A DNA stretch of 64,000 bases from Cyathus striatus (taxonomy: Eukaryota; Basidiomycota; Agaricomycetes; Agaricales; Nidulariaceae): NCBI GenBank assembly GCA_025738555.1, contig JAOVFP010000009.1, positions 3,224,001 to 3,288,000 of the forward strand. The letters run 5' to 3'. The notes below the pieces were generated by a model, which worked only from the letters and a program-made list of their open reading frames with translations, had not been told where the DNA came from and ran no database searches. Both the position numbers and the translations under genes were made by a program. This document shows positions 45,568 to 57,098 of this stretch, piece by piece (the first letter of the stretch is position 1; each line of letters starts with the position of its first letter).

Positions 45568-48429
45568 ATAGTTGAGGGTAGAAGAGGAATGACACGCGGG
45601 ACTTGAATGTTTCTTGTGTATAGTATTTTAGCGTGCTTTCTGTGGGGTGGTGGTTTAATGCAAATTAATATCTCCACTGAGTACGATGGCTTATAAAACT
45701 TCACCTGTTGTATCGTGAGTGTCGTCAGAGACGTATAAAATATGAGTCGGTCTTTGTATCTGTACGTTGGTGTTAAAACATTAGATACTCGTACGAACCT
45801 TCGGTTTAAATGAGTGCATGAGTTTCTGGATTCCATGTCTCACTCTCACTACAAAAGATTTCACATGTTTCCCGCGGCCAGGGGTGGAATTCACTACTAT
45901 GGAGTAAAAGCGGTAAATTTAATGATGAAAAACGGAACGCCTCGGATAGTTGAGTATAGTTTAGAAGGGGTTAATTCTTGTGATTGTGAATTGAGAAGTC
46001 AAGTACGGGGAGTGCACGGAGAGTTAATTGAACAATTTGACAGTTCGGCGCTCAATGTTCGGTAGTTGATTGGTGGATTATGGAATGATGATCTATGAAT
46101 AATTGGAACTAGTTGAGAATTAGCTATGAACAAGATGTCTTACACTGTATATCAATTGATTTTAGCTCGTTAAACAATACGGAACTACCGTAAATTGTGG
46201 CGATGTAAATATCAGAGTTAAGGAAGATACAGTCACTAAGCATTATTTTTATCATCCTTTTCCGATAATTATCTACTTTACTTAGATATATATTTCTTTG
46301 AACCCACCCCCAACTCACATAATCTGACTGTTGTGAATTAGTGAATGTAACCAGTGTTTTAAGAAGACTATGAATGCATAACACATACATGAATTCTATC
46401 GCCACTGTCACGTTACCAGGTAATGACTGTTTGATTATCGCAGCAATTGAATCAATAAACTGGCTGCACCCGTGACCGACGGGAATGACATATAACTCTA
46501 AATTGGCCTTTGCCTTTGACGCTGGACATCAACTGATTAATTCTTAGGTTAACTATAAACTTAAATGTAGCAGTCACTGTTCATGCAGGTCGGCCTCATC
46601 AATTGATTCTAAACTCATCTCTAACTAAAGACAGAATACTGAATTACCGAAAGTTACTTAAGTTTGATATTCATGGTACTGCATCACGTTGCTTAAAATC
46701 ACATTTGATATTCATACTTTTACGAAAGTACGCACCCGTTGTGCCAGAAGGGTCGCTTCAGTTCTGATAGTCCCGGGCGTGGAATAACTAGGTAGGAAGT
46801 AGGTATAAATATAATTTTGAGATAATTTTAGAGAATGGCAACTCATGTAACGGCATTCAATGACCAATTTCTTGTGTTAGAAAACATGCCATATAATACC
46901 GACAACGCCGATGGATATTTTTACGTGCTGCACCCACAAAAACGCAGGACCTAGTACATATGTAGACTAGTAGATGGTGTATAAATGAGAGTGGCACAAT
47001 GCGGGGTAGCGGCTGAGAACTTTTATCAGAAATTTACTAGACCAGTGCTGATACGCATGTAAATAGAAACAACGTACCTAATTTTAAAATTCTTTAAAAT
47101 CTCAATTTCGAGATTCCAGTACGAAACGGCGTTGAGTGAGGAAACAGCGGGGAGGGGCTGAGTTCCCGCGCCGCCTCCCATAAATCACTAAGGGAATAAA
47201 TAAATATACCTATTAAAAAACACGACTCCGCGTTAAGTACTGGTTTAAAACCCTTTAAACAAATAGATACATAAAACTTTTACCTTTCTAAAATGACGTT
47301 GTGTTTTGTACATGAGTACCAAGGGCCCAGAACTAAGACAATGCGACTAGGGACAAGTCAGCACGAGATACAAAGGGTGGAAATAGACAGAACACGGACT
47401 TACTAAAATCCCTGAGACCCTGAATCCCTGAGACGACGAGACAAGCGAGACAGAGAGACAGAGAGCGCGAGAAAGGGGGAAGGGAAGCAAGAAAGGAAAG
47501 ACAGCGAGTACCCCAACAGTCAGGAGTTCACGCGGGAGCGGAAAACCGACCCGTGAGGCCGGTGTAAATGAAATGACGCGAGCGACTGACGCTGCCGCAT
47601 CGGCTGATTACCCGATTAGGAAGGTAACCAATGGGACGCTCAACGAGCGCAGCGTTGCAGAATGGGGGAGCGCTGGATTATGCGCACGATTGGCTGACCG
47701 CCACCTGGGCGCTGACAACGCGTTACCTTACACATGGACCGGTGAAATGTCCGGAAGAAACATCATATTTTATTACTACACAATTTGTAAGTAAGTAGAT
47801 AAGAAAAGGTATATAGATGAACGAGGAGGGAATGAAACGGCAGGAACTGCCAGGCATTCTTCCCCCCACGGATAGGGTGGTACAGACGAGATACAGACGA
47901 GAATCAGACATATTTACGAGACATTTAGACATTGAGAAATATGTACAGAGTTTCTTGTTTGAATTGATATCTGAATACTTTGAAATCTGAATACCTTGAC
48001 ACGTACCGAAAATAGCCCGAGTTCATTTGATCTAAAAATAACTTGTTCTAAATTTGGAATAGAATTGATTGCACCTCGAACTAACTGAACTTACACCTCG
48101 GGATTGAGTATTATTATTATATTTGGAATTTCTATTCTAAGTACATAAGTATTACTTAGAACTCGTCAAGTGACTCAACAGTGCTTATATTCGACGCCAC
48201 CGTTATCGTTGTAGCTATAGGATCGGACTCCGTGTGCACGCGAAAATACAAACACCGAAAGAAATATGAATCAGTGTCCAGCGGGTGCCAAAATGGAGAA
48301 CTAGCCGTGTGTCCAAAAAACGAGAAGAATCAACTGTCTCTAAAATCAATCAAACGCCTGTGCAACTTTGCAAATAGTAGATAGAGACACAATATCAAAG
48401 AGCTAGAGAGGAAAGTTCTCTCAAAGTTA
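45568..48429. other. Intergenic stretch
   Basis: Normal CpG content. An open frame at 45814-46065 has no recognised domain. Around 47430-47480 a GAGACA-rich purine tract occurs. No further gene supported. Confidence 0.45.
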
Positions 48430-49456
48430 GAGGACTTTACGCTTGCCCCCTGTTACATGTGGAATACACGTGAATTCCACCTGTTCATGTGTACTTCACA
48501 TGTACTTCATATGTACTACACTCCACCTCAAATGTATTCAAATCAGCAAATTTCTATTCAAATTTGCGAATTTTGTACATATGAAGTACACATGCAGTGC
48601 ACATGTAGGGGTGAAATATCAAAATTCCACATGGAATTGCAAAGTGAAGTTCACAAGGAATACACATGAACTAGTTACACTTGTACACTACACATTGTAG
48701 TTACTTATAATACACTTACTCACCACTACCACAACAAAAATGAATGTTTTAGCATAATGACACAAAGGATTGTCACAATGTCACACTTGTAGTTATGACA
48801 CTTTTCCCACAGTCATCACATTGTTACACTTGTCTCACCATGTCACAGTTGTCACACACTGTGACAGGGAACAAATGTGATAGCTACAATAAGTGTGACA
48901 ACTGTGACAACTGCAACATAGTGGGATGACTGTGACATGACAGGACATGTGTGACACTGCATTACATGTGACAAATGTGTACTGAGTGTGACAAGTATGT
49001 GTTAAGTGTGACAAGTGTGCATTGAGTGTAACACTGTATTGACACTATGTATTGAGTGTGACACTATGGGTCAAGTGTGACAAGTGTGTGTCGAGTGTGA
49101 CAAGTGTGTGACAAGTGTGACACGATATGTTGAGTGTGTTAAGTGTGACAAGTATGCATCAAGTGTGACACCATGGGTCAAGTGTGACAAGTGTGTGTCG
49201 AGTGTGACAAGTGTGTGACAAGTGTGACACCATGTGTTGAGTGTGACAAGTATGTGTTGAGTGTAACACAATGCATCAAGTGTGACACCATGTGTCAAGT
49301 GTGATACTGTGTGTCAAGTGTGACACTGTGTGTTAAGCGTGACACTGTGTGTTAAGCGTGACACTGTGTGTTAAGCGTGACACTGTGTGTTAAGCGTGAC
49401 ACTGTGTGTTAAGCGTGACACTGTGTGTTAAGCGTGACACTGTGTGTTAAGCCCTC
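48430..49456. mobile_element. Probable hAT-like non-autonomous element, copy 3
   Basis: The left end GAGGACTTTACGCTTGCCCC matches the left end of copies 1 and 2. It is followed by palindromes such as TTCACATGTACTTCATATG, then by satellite DNA of AGTGTGACAAGTGTG type related to the interior of copy 1, and the 19-bp array. The proposed right end reads inwards GAGGGCTTAACACACAG. No 8-bp duplication was found, so the right limit is uncertain. Confidence 0.6.
49321..49453 (+). repeat. Seven 19-bp units in tandem
   Basis: TGACACTGTGTGTTAAGCG repeats seven times with only the final base of the last unit changed. Such uniformity means very recent expansion, and each unit still has its CpG. Confidence 0.95.
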
Positions 49457-49921
49457 AGCATACTGCTGGCAGCAGAAGTGATGATGCACTTGAAGTTGTG
49501 ACAAAGTGACGAGCGCTGGCAGCTGTGGCAATGGAGAGGCTACTGCCAAGTGACACAAAGTAACGCGTACATAATGACAAGACACTCCTGGCACACAGAT
49601 TTATTGCAGTGCTGCACAATCAATTGCAAAATGACCTGCAAAGTGTTTTCATTTTGACACATGCAAAATGGGGTGAAAATCCATTTCCTTAAAAGGTAAT
49701 TTTATCTATATAAGGAAAGCATTTTACTCACAATTAGCCCTTCTCAAAACTTAAACACCTTGCAACCAACTTTGCATCAGATTTTACAGCACACAATAAA
49801 GCATCAGGTCAGGAGTGAGAGTACATATTTGTTTATATTGACACTGTGTGGATGATATTGTTTATCTCCCACGCATAGTATCACGTGATTTACAGTAATT
49901 CTGAATTCGGATTCGTTCCTG
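49457..49921. other. Gene-free stretch left of the protease-transposase element
   Basis: No gene recognised. No sequence resembling the missing N-terminus of the UbiA gene is seen here. Confidence 0.45.
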
Positions 49922-50108
49922 CAGGACCCTTGATAATCCCACCAAAGGTTTGATACTGAAATCGTTTTTTTCCACATAATAGGGGATAAAATATGGTAAA
50001 TTTTTCCAAAATTATAGGGGGATAGTGTATCTAAGCCACTAGCCCTCGTGTTTATAGGGGGACAAAATATCAAACCTCCAAACTTGTGTTATCTAGTATA
50101 TAATGTAT

Positions 50109-53100
50109 CTAATCATCAATTGTGTGCTTTTTTCGCATTGCAAGACGTTTCACAGCACTCAGAGCAATGTCTTTTTGCTCTGAGATACCTATATATGTTT
50201 GAGTGAAGGTATTACTTCGCATATCCATAATGGAATTGTTCTGAGGAACTTCTTGAACCAAATTAGCTGAAATTTCGCACAGAAATGCGGTAGCTGGAAT
50301 GTGAACAAACTGTGGTAGACTTAGTTGAGCTGCAGGGCCAAATATACCATGAAAATGATGATGGCCAATACGCAATTGTCGCCAAACTTGCATCGCAATG
50401 TAGGAAATAGCCCCAACATTGTTTGATGATGACACCCAGTTGTGCTTTCCACCTTTTCCGGCACCTTTTTCATACATTGTAATAACTGTGCCATGTTTTA
50501 AATTTATTATTGTACCACTTATAAATCAATAAATCATACCTTTCCCAAGCAATAACTGGCCTTTAGCAACAACAATTCCATATGATTGATTGTTCAGTGG
50601 TGCAACAGCACTAATATGAGCTGTTGCAAAGAGCTCAGAGGGTGACAGTGCAGAAAATTCAAGTCTACGCCGTTTAATATTTTGTCTGGCAGTAGTTTCA
50701 GCAGCAAGTCATGCATTTGCAGTGTTACCTGCTTCGCCTTCCTTCCCTTTGCTCGTTCCCCCACCATATGCAGGCTTTGTCAGGTGCCGGACCATTCGAT
50801 TTAAGCCTGTGCTAGTACCTTGTGATTGCTCATACTCTCGCAAAACCTGCCAGATCTTTCATGCAATTGTGCTGTGGTCCCCAGACCTCTCAGTTAACAA
50901 GATTAATGTGATATCTTCCTCTTGTACATTTGTTTCATCTGGGATACTATTCATATTTAACATCACTGAAGAATAAATATGTTGTCTGACTGCTTTTTCA
51001 GATTCGTGACTTTGGTTTTTGTGTCGGTTAGCAGCAAGAGGAACCAGATCTGCAGTTCCAGATTGTATGTAAGTTGGAAGTCCAGTGGGTGCCTCCTCTT
51101 TTGAAACAGCATAAAACATTAGCTTCTGAATGTATGATGCTTCAGCTGGTCCAAGAGATTTGATTGCAGTGAGGAGGCGGCCAAGAGAAGAACATATCAG
51201 ATCAAGTGCATCAGGATCTTCTAAAGGAAGGCTTTCACTGAGATTTAAACATTACATTAGTGTGTTAATATAAAATAACAGAAACCATACATCATAGTGG
51301 CATCATTTGTTGCAAGTGCAGCAGCTGCAAATGAGCATTCTTCAATAGTTTGTTCTGCATGCTCTGGAAGGGAGAAAGTATGATTTGCTGCTTCCAGTGC
51401 ATCTTGTAAATATACTCATTCTCCACTTGCAATCTCTTCAGTTACAGAGTCCTCATCATCACTTTCATCATTAGCATCTGTGTGAATCGAAAGTATGGTA
51501 TGAATGTTCAGATTCCCTTCCATAGTAAGGGTAGAATCATCAGATGGAAAATATCCCAGAAGTTCCCAGAGTGACAGTGCTTCTTCATAAGCTACTGAGG
51601 AAATTTTAATTATATCTGCATCACTTGGAAATTGTGCAAGGGACTCGAGATTAGCATTTCCACTGTCAAAGTATGTGTGTGCATATCCAGCAGCTTGTTG
51701 TCAAAAGTCTATTCCAGTGGTGTCTGCCAAGTTAGCAGTACACGCTCATTGGAGTCGAACTGAAACTTTGGGAAGGAGGTGAATCAGATCACCTACAGTA
51801 AAGTCTGGCATTTCCTTTCATAAGAATCCAAATGAATGTTCATTTCCAGCAGTACCATGTGTCCATGGTAGGTATGGAAACTTATTTTCAAGATGATCAC
51901 GATGGATAATGACACCACCAATATACCCTGATGTTATCGTGTTCAAGATATCATCAGCAGCTGGTGATATAAAGTATCGGTTGTATTCGTATCCAGCTTC
52001 TTTCAGGAATTTTTTCCAGATGATTTTAAAGAAATAGCCATGCAAAATTGACTTCATTCATTCAAAGTGTGAAGCTGTTTGACTTTCATATCCATCAATC
52101 ATCTCTCCGAAGACATACAGATATATGAAGAGGCCAATACTCTCTGGGCTATAGCATATGATGAAGTGTGTCTGCAGAAAAAAGTCTTGCAGCAGCACAA
52201 TCATCTTGACGATCTAGCTTCTCAACATCTCGATTATAAAGAGGTGTATGCTCAATGTCAAATGCTATCTTTTGAACCTGCTCATAGTAGACAGGGTGCT
52301 TTCCAAGTATCAAAAATTGAGCACCAGAAAAGAGGTTATTGTGCATGGTCTTTCATGCATGTTTAGGATCTTGCACTACGACCATTACCTGTCCATGAAC
52401 CTTTAGCAGAGGAAATGAAATAGGTGGGGACAGTTTATCTGGGTGTGGAATATTGTAGTAAAACTTCTCGCTGTATCCAGATCACCACAATTCATTACGA
52501 GCTTCACGTTCAACAATAGTCCCATCAGATCCGAGTGATATAATTTTTAATCCAAGCTCGCCAACCAAGAGATCCAGTATTCTTTTCTCCATTGTGGCTA
52601 AGTCATGAGCAGTATTTGAACCACCCAAAGGCTCATAAGCAATTATACCAGGTGGGACATGGGGCAAAACAATTTGTAGTGTCCATAAATGTAGCTTTGT
52701 AGCCTTTGTCTTCCCCAGGCTGTTAAGCTGTTGGCTGAGTGTTGTAACATCAATTACTTCAATAGGAGAGCCAATACCACCTGCAATAAATCATTTATGT
52801 ACTTGGTTATCAAAATATGGTCGGAACGCTGCAAGGAGCTTCATGTCATCCACAGACAATGTCAATGGCAGCTTGTTTGAATACTGATAGTCTTTCAAGT
52901 ATTTCTCAGCCTGAGAAATTACTTGTCTAGTAATTCCCTGTAGAAATTGAGGTGTATTAGTGCGCATTTTTCACACACTACACTCTGATCGTGCTCCAGC
53001 TTCCTTCTGAAAAGCACGGTATGCCATTGGTGATAAACATAGTAGCTCATGACAGAATTGATCCATATCAGGACCATATTTCATATTTTGAAGGCCCTTT

Positions 53101-56100
53101 CCATTTTCCTGTCGCTTTGATATATCCATTGCAGCTGAGAGAATATCAATGACTACACGCTTTTTGTCAAGCTTTCCTGATGCAATTGTTTTCACTAAGC
53201 GAACTAGAAAATCATGTTTTGGTGCATTCTGTTAACAATTATATTAGATATAAGCGAAACATATAAGCCAAACTGTGAACATTGGCTTACATTGTCAAAT
53301 AAATCACCAAGCTGAATATTTTTGGCATATAACTTTCCAAGTGTAGCTGGCTGATAGATATGTGGCACATAAATACGATTAGAGTCTGCTGGAGCCTCCC
53401 TGTTGATTGCAGTGACAAATTTGCGAATTGATAAGAGGTTCATACAAGTACTGCATGGAAGAATAGAACCATTGAACTCTCTTGCATCTCCTGTGCATGA
53501 ATTGCTCCCAATTGCATGGACACTTTCATGACTGTGGTTAAGCTTCCACTGATGTGTTTGTGTTTGACGAATGCGAATAGCCTGTTGCTGATCTTCATTG
53601 AGACTAGTGTATTCTTTTGAAAACATCTGATGTGCTATCTTTCTGACATGTTCACCACCAGCGCTCAAAACAAGGGTTCAAGATAGGTATATAGCAATGT
53701 GAGAATCCTCACGTGAAGTTATACCTGGGCAAGGCCAAATCTTCTGAGGTGGACTTGAATCAACTGACTCATATGTGAAGAATTTCATTCCATGTGTCAA
53801 AGATGGGGTGTTAAGTGTTCCTCGGCACTTTGTTGTAAAATGTGCTTTAAAATTGGTTGTATCATATACTGTTGCTTGAAGGCAAATTTCACCACATTTA
53901 GAGCAACGAATTGAGTGGGCTAGGGTTGGATTAGATGCATCAATTTCACATCTAGGATCGATACTCTTGCAAGATGCAACATATTTATCCCACTGCTCTT
54001 GGTTGGCAACAAATGTACCATCTGCTACAGCAGCATTGAGAGCCTTTTTTGATAGAGCCGAAGAACTTTTTCTGCTCTGTAAGGTCTTCTTGATGGGAGT
54101 ATCTCTTGAATATGAGGCACTGTGTTTCTTTTTTGAATTGGATTTAGTTTCAGTAGAAACAGAATCAGTGCGACCTCGCTTCAGAGAACTAGTAAATATT
54201 GGGGCAAGCTTTGCTGCTGCAGTCTGTGAATGGCTTTTATTCTTTAGTAGTTTTGGAGTTCCACTTGAAGCCGAAGTAGCACAATCATGACTGACATTAG
54301 CCACAATAGATTTCATAAATTCATTGGTAAAATAAGCGGCAGTAGTTTTTATGTTCTAAGTGCAACTAATCAGCAATGATTCACACATCATTATAGCTTC
54401 AAAACCAACCTTTGTTTCATTAGAGCGATTTGATAGGCAACAAGATAAAATGTCTTGAAGTTCACGAATATGCAGAAGCTCACGCATTGGTTCTGTCCAA
54501 AGGCAATCACCAAATATATGGTGTTTAATGGTGTTAACGGCTATTATTGGGCATGAATGGCTGTCATTTTGTTGAGCACATAGTAGGGATGTGTCATATT
54601 TGAATACTACATGTTGTAGACAGTGAGAAAGCCAAATTTTTATGCCGTTCTTCAGCTCTACTGGCATAGATTTCCCCAGAGAGTCTCCCCAGCTTATAAG
54701 ATGTTGAACAGGATCGATTTTTATTGCAGTCCAATGTCCTGGTGTGGAAAATGCAATAAACCAAAGTGGTTTGTCTCTGGTCTCTGCTAATGTAGCACCA
54801 TAAGTCTGAAGAAAATAATTTGCCTTCAAACTGTATAACATAGAGTTATCTTCAGCATTTGTAAGCCAAGATGATGAAAGAGACTGTGCAAGTGTGGTGC
54901 ATCCAATGATGTGTTGGTTACACAAAATAGAATGCTCTTGCATGCGTGTCTTCAACTGCAAAAGCATAGTATCAATATGGCTATCCAAAAGCCATTCATC
55001 TGATAGAAAATCAGCTAGTTCTGTCATGGAGACAGAAGAGCTAATCCCTGGAATGGAATCGGTCCAGTACACCTGCCTGAGAAGAGAAAAAACATCTTGT
55101 GCAAGAGCTGAAAGTGCAGGCGACTGATATTCATGGCCCTTCAACCATAAAAGGGCCTTTGTCCATTTCCTCTTTGCGTCAATTGCCTTGTTTATATATG
55201 ACCAATATCCCAATGCTTCAAATGGGACTAGGATCGTTTTCCCGGTCTGAGATCCAATAACTTCAATAGATATCTTTTTATCGAGCATAGCTTGCCCAGA
55301 TGCACTATTTAACTTGTTTAGATATGTTGCACAAGGAATTGGCAACATATTAAGAGCAGAAAGCGGATGAGAAGGCACATAAAGTGAGAACCTCTCAGCT
55401 GCTGGTTTGATCTGAAAGTCCTCAGATACATTCTGCATTGATGTTTGGACCAAATCTATGGGAGAATGTTATATCCATGTCCGGATACATCGTGCCGACA
55501 TTCCCACGTGACCTTCTAACATACCCGGTCTGTTCCCGGAACGTACCCGCTTCGGGTTTACACTTCCCGACGTTCCCGCCCGGGAACGTACCCGGAACCC
55601 GTCAGGTTTTCTATCAGATACTTCGGATACATACTTTCTCTTATGACGGCCTCACTGCGTCATCATTCTATTACTCCTCTCTTCCATTCCTACTTATACG
55701 TTTCATTATGGCCTTTGTAGATTAGTTCCTTATTCTTCATTCTGAGCGCGTCATTTGCGCCCCTACTCCGCTTTGCCAAGACTTCATTTCCTACTTACTC
55801 CTTTGACTTGTCCTTTGTATAATACTTCTACATTCGTATCTACAGGTTCCTACTTAGTATAAGTAGTCTTCCAGATGTAATAGGTAGTCTTCAGTATTCG
55901 TATCAACTCTGTACACTTTCTTCCTACACTAAGTTCTGAAACCCGCTCCGGGTTTTCCTTCGGGTTTCTCTCCCACTGCCTAGTATAGTGGCGAAGCTCT
56001 CTCTTGTACTCTGGAATGTTTCCTTACATTGGATATCATCTGTTGTGAAATATGAACCATTCCCTGGGGATATCCAGGCGGCGCAGCACATACACTGAAG

Positions 56101-56392
56101 CCACGGTTCACTTCCGCACTTCCGCTCTTGTTCCCATACCTGTACTCACTTTGGGTTTCCGTTATAGTTCTCCCACACCCTCCGGGTGTTGTCGCATTCG
56201 TTTCCCAGTAGGAAGGGAATTGGTACGTAACAGAGAAGCAGTGTTTAGAGGGATTGAAACCGCACTTGACATGCTTGAAAACGCTGTGTGTCGAATAAGT
56301 TCATCTGATACAATGTCAGGAACATCTTTATAGATCTTTCCTGAGCCAATCCACATGGCAAGTATTTCACTAGAAACATGAGTAGTTGACAT
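50109..56392 (-). pseudogene. Ulp1-protease/transposase fusion protein, decayed
   Basis: ATG at 56392 (MSTTHVSSEIL). A C48 (Ulp1) protease domain: His in GHWTAIKID, Asp in SWGDSLGKS, Cys in NDSHSCPIIA. A 54-nt intron (54409-54356) carrying the only TAG joins it in frame to a basic region with a zinc-finger-like CSKCGEICLQ. Then a transposase with an RNase H-like motif series: SVDDMKLLAAF, SLGSDGTIVERE, QDPKHA then KTMHNNLFSG, DVEKLDRQDD, GYIGGVIIHRDH and GNEHSFGFL. These resemble the P-element/THAP9 series (DEM, SDG, DPxH..RN, E-x-F). Further introns: 53290-53229, 51290-51238, 50539-50486. Many in-frame TGAs lie at arginine positions, one frameshift near 52145. It ends at 50109. Confidence 0.82.
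55467..56232. repeat. Solo LTR inside the protease domain gene
   Basis: 766 bp, starts TGTTATATCC and ends GTACGTAACA, flanked by a perfect GAGAA duplication (55462-55466, 56233-56237). Removing it rejoins the frame exactly (SIPLNTAS to PIDLVQTSMQ). CpG-rich, so younger than the element around it. Confidence 0.93.
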
Positions 56393-57098
56393 AATAGTAT
56401 ATTTCTTACTCTGAAAACAGGATAGTCAGAATTGAATCGAAATTATATGGTAGGAATGAACTCACATACCAAAATAAAATCAATAGCATGTCAAATAGTG
56501 TATAGAGGTGCTGAACAAGATACTTCGTGAACACAGAGCAAGAATATTTCACAATTTTAAGTCTACCAACTACACAGTTTATATACAAAAGAGAAACAAG
56601 GCTATGAATGTTTAAGCTGTACGCCAAGAGGAAAGTAGGAAGAAATAGAGCAATAATTCATCTCCAATACTGCACTGAGCCGTTGTCAAGAAAGTGAAAA
56701 TCATTGACCTTGGTGTTGCTAGCATCACAGCTGCTACAGTGTTTTGACATTACTCAGCGGTCAGGCAGTGTGATTACAGTGCAATTTGAATATGCACTGC
56801 ATCAAGGTATCAACAAACCAGGGAAGTACTAGGAAGTACTTGAGAAGTAATAGAGGGACATCGCATACGCGTGGTACGCGACATTAAATGTGTTAGTGGC
56901 TGTGCTGAAACTAGTGGACAGGTATCCGACCTGACCCTGGAGTGGGCACCATAGGGGGACGGCAAAACATGACCTTGTGGGAAAATTTCTCCCCTCAATA
57001 GGGGGATGCCTGCCAAAAAGTATCCGACATTTCAAGATTTTTCGGCCAGCATAGGGGGACCGGTATCAAACATTTGGAGGGATTATCAAGGGTCCTGG

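Larger units (their letters stand above)
49922..57097 (-). mobile_element. Protease-transposase element (P/THAP9-like with Ulp1 domain)
   Basis: 7176 bp with 35-bp inverted repeats starting CAGGACCCTTGATAATCCC (two mismatches between the ends). Close inside each end are three TAGGGG(G) motifs: near 49980, 50015 and 50055 on the left, 56952, 56999 and 57052 on the right, all in the same orientation. One large minus-strand gene fills the element. A 766-bp solo LTR is inserted in it. I found no target duplication: 8 bp left (CGTTCCTG) and right (GCTTATCA) differ, so one flank may be rearranged. Confidence 0.8.

Noticed and set aside
49321..49453. 19-bp array as a CRISPR
   Set aside because: Units are directly adjacent with no spacers, in a eukaryotic genome.
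54356..55453. A separate Ulp1 protease gene ending at TAG 54356
   Set aside because: The TAG is at the end of a good 54-nt intron (GTTGGT...CTGAT...TTAG) and the frame continues, so a single fused gene is more likely, though not proven.
37017..56392. TGA codons read as arginine (a changed genetic code)
   Set aside because: TGA stands at arginine sites only in transposons. The host epoxide hydrolase ends with TGA and the laccase uses CGA for arginine, so CpG decay is the better explanation.
49922..57097. KDZ (Kyakuja/Dileera/Zisupton) transposon
   Set aside because: The Ulp1 domain suggested it, but the core motifs (DDMKL, SDG, DPKHA, NEHSFG) fit the P/THAP9 series better. A profile search would decide.
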